Below are positions 34,895 through 43,443 of a stretch of DNA of 64,000 nucleotides, piece after piece. The translations under genes and the position numbers were made by a program. The stretch lies in contig NC_015976.1 in assembly GCF_000283515.1 (NCBI RefSeq), positions 1,178,001 to 1,242,000 on the forward strand, read 5' to 3'. The notes under the pieces are model-generated. The model had not been told where the DNA came from. It ran no database searches and saw only the letters and a program-made list of their open reading frames with translations. Position 1 is the stretch's first letter. Each line of letters starts with the position of its first letter. The stretch is from Sphingobium sp. SYK-6 (GTDB taxonomy: Bacteria > Pseudomonadota > Alphaproteobacteria > Sphingomonadales > Sphingomonadaceae).

Positions 34895-36508
34895 ATGGAA
34901 GCCGGGCGTTTTGATTTCATCATCGTGGGCGCGGGATCGGCGGGCGCGGCGCTCGCCAACCGGCTATCGGCTGATCCGGCCAACCGGGTCCTGCTTCTCG
35001 AGGCCGGCGGTGAAGCGAAGCATCCCTATGTGCAGATGCCGCTTGGCTTCCTGCAGGCGCTCCGTAACCCCGACCTGACATGGCAATTCGCGTCCGAGCC
35101 GGAAGCGGCGGTGGACGGAAAAGTCTTTCCCCTGCCGCGCGGACGCCTGCTGGGCGGCTCCTCGTCGATCAACGGCATGGTGCATTTCCGCGGGCATCCC
35201 GCCGATTTCGACGATTGGGCGCGGCTGGGCTGCGAGGGGTGGCGCTATGAAGATGTGCTCCCTTACTTCAAACGCTCGGAGGATCACTGGAGCGGCGGTA
35301 ACGCGTGGCGCGGCAAGGGCGGTCCGATCAGCGTTGCGCCGGTCGATACCACCCGGCTGATGGCGCAGGAGATCCGCGCTGCGGCGGCGCTGTGCGGCAT
35401 TGGCTACAATCCCGATTATGACGGCGCGGACAATGAAGGCTGCGCCGACGTGCAGATCGCGATCCGGGACGGGCGGCGCTGCGGATCGGCACGGGCCTAT
35501 CTGGACGACATCCGCGGCAAGCGCGCCAATCTGTCCATCGCCACGCGCGCGCATGCGCGGCGCATCCTGTTCGAGGGGCGGCGGGCCGTCGGTGTGGAAT
35601 ATGAAGCGGGTGGCGAGATCCAGATCGCGCACGCGAGCCGCGAAGTCATCCTGAGCGCGGGAACCTATGGCTCGCCGCATTTGCTGATGCTGTCTGGCAT
35701 CGGCCATGGCGCGGACCTTCGGGCGCACGGCATTGATGTCGTGCTGTCGCTGCCCGGCGTCGGACGCAATCTCCAGGAGCATGTCCGCCTCGCGCATCAG
35801 TATGATGCAACGCCGCCCTACAGTTTCGCGAAGGAACTGCGCTTCGACCGCGCTGCCATGTCCTTCCTGCGCTGGTATCTTTTCGGGACGGGCACCTTCG
35901 CCAATCAGATTGCCTCGGCCTGCATTCTTGCCCGCTCGCAGGACGGGCTGGACCGGCCGGATCTGCAGATCATGGTCAGCCCGGTGCGGGTGGACGCGAA
36001 CATCTGGTTTCCCGGATTCAAGGCACCCAAGAAGGATTGCTTTTACAACGGCATCTGCCTGCTGCGGCCGGAAAGCCGCGGGCAGGTGAGCCTGCGCGAT
36101 GCCAGCCCTCACAGCAAGCCGCGCATCGAGCTCAACCTCCTGCAGCATCCCGACGACTGGGCAACGCTCAAGAAGGGCCTGGCGCTCTCCCGCCGCATCT
36201 ACGCGCAGGGCCCGATATCCCGCTATATCGATCGCGAGACGCTGCCGGGACCGGACGTGCAGACGGAGGCGCAGCTTGACGCGATGAAGGCGGAGCTGAC
36301 CGGCGTGGTCCATCATCCGGTCGGCACCTGCGCGATGGGGCGCGGGCCGGACGCGGTGGTCGATCCCCGATTGCGCGTTCGCGGCATCGAGGGGCTGCGT
36401 GTCGCCGACGCCTCCATCATGCCGCTGCTTGTGGGCGCCAACACCAATGCCGCCGCCGTGATGATCGGCGAGAAGGCGGCCGATCTCATCCTTCACGAAA
36501 CCGCCTGA
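34895..36508 (+). CDS. GMC family FAD-dependent alcohol oxidoreductase
   Basis: The product is 537 residues after an AGGGGAGGG site. It has the GMC start FIIVGAGSAGAALANRLS, the GGSSSINGMVHFRG and GPGGSPH-like AGTYGSPHLLMLSGIG signatures, and the active-site end VHHPVGTCAMG with GANTNAAA. Members oxidise alcohols to aldehydes. In this operon it would take a benzylic or aliphatic alcohol made by the phenol oxidases and pass an aldehyde to the dehydrogenase encoded next. Whether it uses oxygen or a quinone is not clear. Confidence 0.92.
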   Translation: MEAGRFDFIIVGAGSAGAALANRLSADPANRVLLLEAGGEAKHPYVQMPLGFLQALRNPDLTWQFASEPEAAVDGKVFPLPRGRLLGGSSSINGMVHFRGHPADFDDWARLGCEGWRYEDVLPYFKRSEDHWSGGNAWRGKGGPISVAPVDTTRLMAQEIRAAAALCGIGYNPDYDGADNEGCADVQIAIRDGRRCGSARAYLDDIRGKRANLSIATRAHARRILFEGRRAVGVEYEAGGEIQIAHASREVILSAGTYGSPHLLMLSGIGHGADLRAHGIDVVLSLPGVGRNLQEHVRLAHQYDATPPYSFAKELRFDRAAMSFLRWYLFGTGTFANQIASACILARSQDGLDRPDLQIMVSPVRVDANIWFPGFKAPKKDCFYNGICLLRPESRGQVSLRDASPHSKPRIELNLLQHPDDWATLKKGLALSRRIYAQGPISRYIDRETLPGPDVQTEAQLDAMKAELTGVVHHPVGTCAMGRGPDAVVDPRLRVRGIEGLRVADASIMPLLVGANTNAAAVMIGEKAADLILHETA

Positions 36509-36518
36509 GGACCCATTC

Positions 36519-38015
36519 ATGGCAGACGCCGAAGCGCCCCGCGACATCCTGTTCGATCGTGCCCGGGCGCGCATTGCCGGACTGAACCGGCATTTCATCG
36601 CCGGGCACTGGCAGGCGCAGCAGGGCGGCGCACCCATCCCTGTCCTCAATCCCGCCGATGAGCGGCAGATCGGAGAGATCGCCGCTGGAACCGCGCATGA
36701 AGTGGATGCCGCGGTGAGCGCCGCGCGCGCCGCCTTCGATCATCCCGGCTGGCGAGCCATGCCCGCTGCGCGACGCGAGCAGTTGCTCCTCCATCTGGCC
36801 GATCTCATCGAGCGGCAGGCGGACGAGATCGCTGCCATGGAGACGCTCGACAATGGCATGCCCTTTGCGCACGCGCGCGGCGCGGTGGCGGGCGCCGTGA
36901 GCGCCATCCGCTACAATGCCGGCTGGGTGCGGCGGCTCGGCGGCGAGACCGTGCCGGTCTCCGTACCGGGTGACTGGCATGGCTATACGACGCGCGATCC
37001 GCTGGGCGTCGCCGCGCTCATCGTGCCCTGGAATGCGCCGTTCGCGATCACCTGTTCGAAAGTGTCTGCCGCGCTGGCGGCCGGCTGCACCGTCGTCCTC
37101 AAGCCTGCCGAACTGGCGCCCATGACTGGACTGCGGCTTGCCGAGCTGGTCGCGGAGGCAGGTTTTCCGGACGGGAGCGTCAACGTCGTCACGGGGCTTG
37201 GTTCGGTTGCGGGCGCTGCGCTGGTCGCCCATCCCGATGTGGACAAGATATCCTTCACCGGATCGACCGCAACCGGTCAGGGCATCCTGCGCGCCAGCAT
37301 CGCGGACTTGCGGCGCGTGTCGCTGGAACTGGGCGGCAAGTCCGCCGTGCTGGTGATGGAAGACGCCGATCTCCGCAAGGCCGTGCCGGGAGTCGCCATG
37401 GGCATTTTCGGCAATAGCGGTCAGGTCTGCGCGGCAGGGTCCCGGCTGTTCGTGGCGGATGCCATTTATGAGCCTTTCATGACCGCACTCCTCGATTTCG
37501 CGCGTGGGCTGAGGGTCGGGCCGGGTATCGCCGAGGGCGTGGTGATGGGACCGCTCATTTCAGCGCAACAGCGCGACCGGGTACTCGGCTACATCGAGGC
37601 GGGCAAACGCGAGGGCGCTACGTTGGCCTTGGGTGGCGATTGCCCGGACGGGCCCGGCTATTTTGTCAACCCGACCATCTTCGTGGACGCGCGGCCGGAG
37701 ATGAGCATCGTTCGCGAGGAGATTTTCGGCCCGGTCCTGAGTGTCATGCGCTTTGGCGATGCGGACCTCGACGCGCTAGCTCGCGCCGCGAACGACAGCG
37801 TCTATGGGCTTTCCGCCTATGTCTGGACGCGCGATCTGGCGGCGGCCCATGGCCTCGCGAAGCGGCTGCGTGCCGGATCGGTGAAAGTGAACGGGGCTGG
37901 GATGGAGTTCGCCTTGCCGTTCGGCGGTTTCCGTCAGTCCGGGCTGGGTCGCGAAAATGGCCGCTATGGCGTGGAAGCGTTCACCGAGACCAAGGCGGTG
38001 ATGATCGCTTACTGA
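36519..38015 (+). CDS. aldehyde dehydrogenase
   Basis: The product is 498 residues, 10 bp after the GMC gene. The NAD(P)-dependent aldehyde-dehydrogenase signature is complete: IVPWNAPFAITCSKVSAALAAGCTVVLKPAE, the catalytic glutamate in LELGGKSAVLV, and the catalytic cysteine in NSGQVCAAGSRLFV, then the FGGFRQSGLGRENG end. It would turn the aldehyde from the GMC enzyme or the carotenoid-oxygenase-like enzyme into a carboxylic acid for the ring hydroxylase. It closes the forward operon of the catabolic island. Confidence 0.93.
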   Translation: MADAEAPRDILFDRARARIAGLNRHFIAGHWQAQQGGAPIPVLNPADERQIGEIAAGTAHEVDAAVSAARAAFDHPGWRAMPAARREQLLLHLADLIERQADEIAAMETLDNGMPFAHARGAVAGAVSAIRYNAGWVRRLGGETVPVSVPGDWHGYTTRDPLGVAALIVPWNAPFAITCSKVSAALAAGCTVVLKPAELAPMTGLRLAELVAEAGFPDGSVNVVTGLGSVAGAALVAHPDVDKISFTGSTATGQGILRASIADLRRVSLELGGKSAVLVMEDADLRKAVPGVAMGIFGNSGQVCAAGSRLFVADAIYEPFMTALLDFARGLRVGPGIAEGVVMGPLISAQQRDRVLGYIEAGKREGATLALGGDCPDGPGYFVNPTIFVDARPEMSIVREEIFGPVLSVMRFGDADLDALARAANDSVYGLSAYVWTRDLAAAHGLAKRLRAGSVKVNGAGMEFALPFGGFRQSGLGRENGRYGVEAFTETKAVMIAY

Positions 38016-38548
38016 AGCGGGAGCCAAGTCCCTCTGCGTAGAACGACCGGCTCCCCAACGCCCACGGGTGAGCCACACGCCTTGCCGCCTGCGATAATCG
38101 CCGGCCCTGTTGCTCATTGACGCCGGAGGCTGTAGGGCCAGGCAAGGCGTGTTCGCCTTCCCACGCTGCCAGACGCCCGAACAAGGCGAGGTGAACAGGG
38201 TTTCGACGCGCCGTTTCCGGGGTCGATGAGCCGCCCATTTGCGGATGATGGCAAGCCATCGGATGGGAGAGGTGTTCACGAAGGTCGGCGGGCCGCTGCA
38301 AGCGAGTTCGTGTCCAGGGTGAAACGCCACTGACCGTCAGTGAGTTTTTTGACGTCGTCGGCCCGGGTTATCATGTATCAAGGAGAGGGCGTTGCGCCGG
38401 CGAGGTTCATTCAGGGCCTGGCAGGATGCAGCGATCGGCGCACCGTATATGGCGAGCAGGACATCCCGAGGGGAGCCTGCGGAACCATAAGCCATGCGGT
38501 GCGTATGTTGCGGTGCGGTGGGTCGCATCACTGATCCGCAAAATTGGA
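38016..38548. other. intergenic region without a recognised gene
   Basis: These 533 bases separate the island from the recombinase cassette. Open frames here are short and share no motif I recognise; codon use is irregular and the right end is AT-rich. It could be decayed mobile DNA. I see no tRNA, no clear transposase and no perfect attachment duplication. Confidence 0.5.
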
Positions 38549-39454
38549 TCAAATCGTGCTGCTTATGGAGTAAGATGTTGATATATATCGTTTTTCCATG
38601 TTACAGTTTAGCCAAAAGTGTAACAGGCAACAAGACGGAATTGCTCCAGATTGCTCTCTATGCCTGATGACCGTTGCGAATTTGCCTGATCCGCTCGGCG
38701 GGCAGGCCAGTTCACTGGTCGACCCCTTGCCTCCAACGCATGAATCAACATCCTGATAAGGCGTGAGGAAATGGGGCGTCAGGCGCACGGTCGCCGGAGC
38801 CTCCATACCCGCTGGCGTTGCTTGAACCGTACCCCGTATTACCGATCGTTTCGGACCAGATTGTCCATGCCTGACGCCGCGTTCTGACCGTCCTGACCAC
38901 AAACGGGACGCCAGTTCCCGCTCTTCCGGGCCCGTGGCGTTGGTATAGATCGCAGTGGTCTTGATATCGGCGTGACCCAGCCAGCGCTGTACAAGATTCA
39001 ATGGAACGTCCGACTGGATGGCGCGCACCGCGAAACCATGACGAAGGCCCTTGGGTGTCGCGAAACTCCCGGCAATACCGGCTTCGCGCATGATTTGGCA
39101 GACATGGCGATACGCCGTCATTCGCGACCAGGGCCAAAGTCTCGGACGTTCCAGGACACCCTGTTTCATCCAGTTGTTCAGACTGACAAGCAATTCCGTC
39201 GGTAGGGGAATAGCCCGGTAAACGCGCTTCTGCCTCTTCTTGAGGCAACGGATGATGACTTGCTTTGATTCGAAGTCAATGCTCTGATCTGTAAGGGAAA
39301 GCGCTTCAGAAATTCGGCAACCGGTGATCGCCAGTATCCAGCAGAAAGCATATGTAGACGCGGAATGTCTTTTAGCTGACCTCAAAAATGCCTTTATCTC
39401 GTTATGGGTTAAATATTTTCTCTGACCATCATTGCTATAAACTGTCCAAGACAT
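38549..39454 (-). CDS. FimB/FimE-like tyrosine recombinase
   Basis: The 301-residue frame has a conserved catalytic domain in about residues 1-190 and no separate N-terminal core-binding domain, the size and layout of FimB/FimE invertases. Catalytic residues are visible: arginine in TGCRISEAL, lysine in CLKKRQKR, HGF-type GLRHGFA box, GHADIKTTAIYTN with the nucleophilic tyrosine. The last 110 residues are low-quality sequence and read straight through the left inverted repeat into flanking DNA, so the true end may be variable. Two perfect 27-bp inverted repeats bracket the gene, suggesting it acts on them. Confidence 0.88.
   Translation of the reverse strand: MSWTVYSNDGQRKYLTHNEIKAFLRSAKRHSASTYAFCWILAITGCRISEALSLTDQSIDFESKQVIIRCLKKRQKRVYRAIPLPTELLVSLNNWMKQGVLERPRLWPWSRMTAYRHVCQIMREAGIAGSFATPKGLRHGFAVRAIQSDVPLNLVQRWLGHADIKTTAIYTNATGPEERELASRLWSGRSERGVRHGQSGPKRSVIRGTVQATPAGMEAPATVRLTPHFLTPYQDVDSCVGGKGSTSELACPPSGSGKFATVIRHREQSGAIPSCCLLHFWLNCNMEKRYISTSYSISSTI
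38599..38625 (+). repeat. left 27-bp inverted repeat (candidate recombination site)
   Basis: It is an exact reverse complement of 39528-39554. It is itself near-palindromic: arms TGTTACAGTTT and AAAGTGTAACA (10 of 11 positions symmetrical) around a central AGCCA, like a tyrosine-recombinase core site. The recombinase frame passes through it. Confidence 0.9.
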
Positions 39455-39527
39455 ACCCGAAAACCTTTTCCTATTGATTTTGCATCGCCGAAATTAGGGC
39501 GGGTTGCGAAGGTTTGTCGGGAAGTGA

Positions 39528-39554
39528 TGTTACACTTTTGGCTAAACTGTAACA
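39528..39554 (-). repeat. right 27-bp inverted repeat (candidate recombination site)
   Basis: It matches the left repeat exactly on the opposite strand; identity stops at the first base outside on both sides. It lies 39 bp upstream of the EAL gene start. The segment between the two repeats is 902 bp (38626-39527). Confidence 0.9.
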
Positions 39555-39593
39555 GACTCATCAATGGAGATGGATCGAATCTGGAGGCAATTG

Positions 39594-41000
39594 ATGCCCG
39601 GTGCGATCAGGAGATATGGCGAGCCCGGACTGGATAATGTCCGTCTTCTTCGCCGTGGCACGGTGTGTAGCGATAAAGAGGTGGCACGTTTCACGTTACG
39701 GGCCGACAATTTCACCCAGGTCCGGCTTGCTTATGGTGAGGAAGCGGCGGCTCTGGCACTGGACGAGCTTGCGGGGCGCGTGAACCGGCTGCTGCGGGGG
39801 AGCGGCAGCGCGACGCCGGAACCTGACGGGCGGGTCGATTGCCGGCTCTCCAGCCTTGCGGCGATGGAAGATGCCGCGTGTGCGGACGCGTGCCGGGCCT
39901 GGCTCTGGTCCCTCTGCGCCGCCATGTCATGCCTGCCCGTCGAGGCGGGTGAGGGCAACGTCCTCCTGCTGCTCTCGGGTGCATGGGACCTGCCGCCGCC
40001 TTCCGTCGCGCCGGAGAACCTGCGCGGCATCGCTCCTTGGCAGCATGAAACCGTCGCAGGCGATGCCGATCGCGCGCCGGGTTCCCGGGCCGAGCGCTAC
40101 CGCGCGGACATGGCGCTCGCGGTGGACTTGATGAGTGCGATTTCCCCCGATGTGGCGGCCCGGCCGGACGGGGACCGTCTCCTGCTGCTCTGGCAGCCGG
40201 TCCGCGATGCGCGGGAACTGGAGGACAGTCTCTATTATGAAGCGCTGCTGCGCATCGTCGACCGGGATGGCGAGAGGCTGTCGCCCCAGTCGACTCTTGG
40301 CGCTTTCGAGCGGCTGGGCCTCTCGCGGGTCCTGGATCATCACATTGTCTCCCGCGTGCTCACCGAGCTGGAGCTGGATCCCGACGTCCGTCTCGGGGTG
40401 AACATCTCCGCCTACAGCGCGCGCCGTGACCCCTGGTGGGACGACGTGGCACGGCGGCTGCGGGCGATGCCGTCCGTGGCGCGGCGACTTACCATAGAGA
40501 TCACCGAGACAGCGGCCCTGCCGGATATCTCGGCTGCGGTGCGCTTCGTCACAAGCATGAAGCGGCTCGGCTGCCATATCGCGCTCGACGATTTCGGCGC
40601 GGGCTATGCGTCGATCCGGCATCTGCTCGCGCTCGCGCCGGATGTCGTGAAGATCGACCGGGCATTCCTGCAAAGGGCGACCCTCGATGATCGGGGACGG
40701 GGCGTCTTCACGCATCTTGCCGGTCTTGCCGCGTCCCTCGCGCCGACCGTCATTGCCGAGGGTGTGGAAACGGAGGATCAGGCGGCGTTGTGCCGGTCCC
40801 TGGGCATCGATTGGCAGCAGGGTTATCTCTGGGGTCGGCCGAGCGCGGGGCGCGTCTGGCGGGTTGCGGGCGACTGGAGAAGTGCTGCGGTGCTCGCGCG
40901 TCGCAGTGCTGGTCACCTCTCCGTAGCGCCTCCCGCGATGCTGCCGGGCGCGTCGCCTGTTGCGGCGGCCTTCATCGGCCCTGCTGGAGCGGGCGCGTGA
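39594..41000 (+). CDS. EAL-domain cyclic-di-GMP phosphodiesterase with degenerate GGDEF-like N-terminus
   Basis: GGAGG seven bases before the ATG at 39594 sets the start (468 residues); an upstream ATG at 39564 has no site. The EAL domain runs from about residue 180 to 430. Its catalytic motifs are intact: EALLR at 216, NIS, EITETAALPD, DDFGAGYASI near 332, KIDRAF, and IAEGVETEDQ with QGYLWGRP. The first half has the shape of a GGDEF domain (RADNFTQVRLAYGEEAAALALDELAGRVNRLL) but no GGDEF motif. It should cut cyclic di-GMP. It lies between the recombinase switch and the giant adhesin operon. Confidence 0.88.
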   Translation: MPGAIRRYGEPGLDNVRLLRRGTVCSDKEVARFTLRADNFTQVRLAYGEEAAALALDELAGRVNRLLRGSGSATPEPDGRVDCRLSSLAAMEDAACADACRAWLWSLCAAMSCLPVEAGEGNVLLLLSGAWDLPPPSVAPENLRGIAPWQHETVAGDADRAPGSRAERYRADMALAVDLMSAISPDVAARPDGDRLLLLWQPVRDARELEDSLYYEALLRIVDRDGERLSPQSTLGAFERLGLSRVLDHHIVSRVLTELELDPDVRLGVNISAYSARRDPWWDDVARRLRAMPSVARRLTIEITETAALPDISAAVRFVTSMKRLGCHIALDDFGAGYASIRHLLALAPDVVKIDRAFLQRATLDDRGRGVFTHLAGLAASLAPTVIAEGVETEDQAALCRSLGIDWQQGYLWGRPSAGRVWRVAGDWRSAAVLARRSAGHLSVAPPAMLPGASPVAAAFIGPAGAGA

Positions 41001-41173
41001 AGATGGGGCCGCAGGGCATTGGCGCGCCGGTCGCGCCGGTGGCGGCGTCCCCAGCGGGTGACGAGCTTGCGGAAGACTGGCCGGATGGCGCCGGCTTCTT
41101 TCGCGGTTTCATTCTGGCCTTGCCGCCGGCTGGCCTGCTCTGGTGGGGTATCATGAAGCTGATTGCACCGTGA
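40997..41173 (+). CDS. small single-span membrane protein
   Basis: A GTG at 40997 overlaps the EAL stop (GTGA), and an in-frame ATG follows at 41003. The product is 56-58 residues with a short acidic-glycine stretch and one C-terminal membrane helix, FFRGFILALPPAGLLWWGIM. No family recognised. Tight coupling to the EAL gene argues that it is real. Confidence 0.5.
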   Translation: MKMGPQGIGAPVAPVAASPAGDELAEDWPDGAGFFRGFILALPPAGLLWWGIMKLIAP

Positions 41174-41624
41174 AGAATCGGGTGGGGCCGATCATCGCTG
41201 GCGCACCGAGACCGAGGGTTCAGGCCCGGGTGAGGAAGGCCGCGCAGCGTGAAGATACAGGGCATGCAGCCATGCAGCCCATGGAAATTCGATGTTCCTT
41301 CGGGTCGCCCCGAAGGCAACGGGGAAGCGGCGATCACCCAACCTCCCACTTGGGCCGCCGCTTCCCATCCCTTGCGCGCTCCGGTGTCCGGCCGGGATGC
41401 GTATCCGCGCGTCCGGTCGGCCATCGGCGCCCTTCGGAGGCGACGACCCGGGGGGACAGAGGCGTGATGCTCCTATCTCCAGCCCAATCAACGGGTGCAT
41501 CACGTCTCGCCTCCGCGGTCGGCGGAGGCAGCGGGAATTGGTCCAAACTGGCGCGGTCTGCGGCCGTGGCCACCCATCGATCTGGTACAGCGCTGTCCGA
41601 TCCCGGAAATTTCGGAGGGGGATA
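41174..41624. other. intergenic region before the two-partner secretion operon
   Basis: Several overlapping open frames occur here on both strands but none has a recognisable motif or a ribosome site, and long frames are expected by chance at this GC. It probably holds the promoter of the downstream secretion genes; I could not pick one out. Confidence 0.45.
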
Positions 41625-43409
41625 GTGTTTTTCCACATCATCGGTTCAAAGCGCCTGTCGACTTTCGGTCAGGCGGAGGCGGGAACTTATCTGTGCCGGA
41701 TCGGCGCGATGGCCCGGCCCGCGCTGGCAGGCCTGGTACTGGCGGCTTGTCCCGCCTTTGCCCAGCAGAGTCCGACGCCGCCGCCCGTGCCCTCCACGCT
41801 GGATCCGAACCGGATCCGCGAGAACATCGAGCCGTTGCCGGAGCTGCCGCGCGCCCCCCCGCCCTTGTCGGGACCCGCGAGCGAGCAGCAGGCACCGGAA
41901 GCCGCCGCAGCCGCGCGGTTCGTCTGGCGGTCCATCCGGATCGAGGGGGCGCAAGCGCTGCCGCTGGATCGGCTCATGGCGGAATGGGACCATGCCCCGG
42001 GCGCCGAGGTGTCCGTGGAAGACGTGTTCCGCTTCGCCAACGCGATCACCCGTCTGTATGCGCGGGAAGGCTATCTGCTTTCCTTCGCCGTGGTTCCCCA
42101 GCAGCGGATCGAGGCGGGGGACGTGACGATCCGCGTGGTCGAGGGCTTTGTCGAGGCGATCCGCTTCACGGGCGATCCGCTGCCGGGCGGGCCCGGCGGG
42201 CCGGTGGCAGCCCTGGCCGACCGTATCACGCGCGCCCGTCCTCTGACCAATGCGGATTTCGAGCGCTATCTGCTGCTGATCAACGATATTCCCGGCGTTC
42301 GCGTCGCTGCCACCGTCTCCGCGTCACCCGGGACGCCGGGCGGTTCGGTCGTCACGCTTAACATCAGCCGGGACAAGGCCGCGGCCGAGGTCGGTTACAA
42401 CAGCTACCTGCCTTCTTCGCTCGACACGCATGTGATCGGCGGCTCGCTCAACCTGTATGGCACGGTGGCGGCGCGCGACCGCATCCGGATCGACGGATGG
42501 AAAAGTGCGCTTGGCGATGCGCATTGGAGTCTCGGCGGCGAATATGCGACGTTCATCGGCACGGACGGGCTCGCGGTCTCGCTATCCGGCTTCTACTCGA
42601 ACACCGATCCCGTCGCGCCCCTGCTCGAGCTGCTCGATTATCAGGGCAAGGCAGTCAATGTGCGGTTGGCGGCCCGCTATCCGCTGATCCGCTCGCGCGT
42701 GCGCAATCTGGATGTCGAGTTCGCCGCGAGCCTCGCGAACAGTGAGTCGGATATCCTCGACGTCGCCGAGATGCGGGATCGGCTGCGGACGGTGTCGCTG
42801 GGCGTTTCGTACAGCTTCTCCTCGGGCGACCAGTCCTCCACGGCGATCCGGCTGGGGACCGAGCATGGCCTGCGGGTGCTGGATGCGCGCGGCAACAGCC
42901 GGGCCAACGGCGTGCCGGATTACATGGTGCTGACCATGGAGGCGCAGCGGCTCCAGCCGATCGGTCGGGCGCTGGGCGGGCAGATGTCTCTCCTGATGGC
43001 CGCGCAGGCACAATATGCGAGCCGGGGGCCGCTGCTGAGCGCGGCGGAATGCAGCCTTGGCGGTCGCAGGTTCGGGCGGCGCTTCGATTCCGGTGAGGTG
43101 ACGGGCGATCATTGCCTGCTTGGCAGCATGGAGTTGCGCTGGAGCCTGCCGGTCCGACTGGGCGGCGACGCCCCGGGCGGGCTGCAGCTTTATGGCTTTC
43201 TGGACGGCGGCACGCTGCGACAGAAGGGTGCGCTGCTGGCCGGAGAACGCCGGCAACGCGGCGCCATGTCCGCCGGGGGCGGCGTCCGGATCGAGACGAG
43301 CCGGTACATTTCTGGATCATTCGAAGTGAGCCGCGCGCTCACCGCTCCCACCGGTTCGCCGCTGGAGCGGAGCGTGCGCGCGATGGGAAGCGTCTGGCTT
43401 CGGTTCTGA
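41625..43409 (+). CDS. ShlB/FhaC-type two-partner-secretion outer-membrane transporter
   Basis: The best ribosome site is GGAGGGG four bases before a GTG at 41625 (594 residues); an ATG at 41709 (566 residues) gives a shorter signal peptide, MARPALAGLVLAACPAFAQ, but has no site. After a proline-rich linker a POTRA domain is seen (FVWRSIRIEGAQALPLDRL to VVEGFVEAIRFTG), then the 16-strand ShlB barrel with the plug-loop region, ending in phenylalanine (GSVWLRF). It would thread the giant exoprotein encoded next across the outer membrane. Confidence 0.9.
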   Translation: MFFHIIGSKRLSTFGQAEAGTYLCRIGAMARPALAGLVLAACPAFAQQSPTPPPVPSTLDPNRIRENIEPLPELPRAPPPLSGPASEQQAPEAAAAARFVWRSIRIEGAQALPLDRLMAEWDHAPGAEVSVEDVFRFANAITRLYAREGYLLSFAVVPQQRIEAGDVTIRVVEGFVEAIRFTGDPLPGGPGGPVAALADRITRARPLTNADFERYLLLINDIPGVRVAATVSASPGTPGGSVVTLNISRDKAAAEVGYNSYLPSSLDTHVIGGSLNLYGTVAARDRIRIDGWKSALGDAHWSLGGEYATFIGTDGLAVSLSGFYSNTDPVAPLLELLDYQGKAVNVRLAARYPLIRSRVRNLDVEFAASLANSESDILDVAEMRDRLRTVSLGVSYSFSSGDQSSTAIRLGTEHGLRVLDARGNSRANGVPDYMVLTMEAQRLQPIGRALGGQMSLLMAAQAQYASRGPLLSAAECSLGGRRFGRRFDSGEVTGDHCLLGSMELRWSLPVRLGGDAPGGLQLYGFLDGGTLRQKGALLAGERRQRGAMSAGGGVRIETSRYISGSFEVSRALTAPTGSPLERSVRAMGSVWLRF

Positions 43410-43443
43410 GCCGCGCCGGAAGGCAAAGGGCAGTGAGGTGTTC

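Noticed and set aside
38019..38055. GGGAGCC/GGCTCCC hairpin after the aldehyde dehydrogenase gene
   Set aside because: Seven-bp arms with a 23-base loop and no T-run; too weak to call a terminator.
38080..38550. Possible transposase remnant left of the recombinase cassette
   Set aside because: Fragments in several frames look irregular but I could not match any to a transposase family; left as unassigned.
39528..39593. A promoter for the EAL gene inside the invertible segment
   Set aside because: No -35/-10 pair with acceptable match and spacing was found facing right, so the promoter is not claimed.
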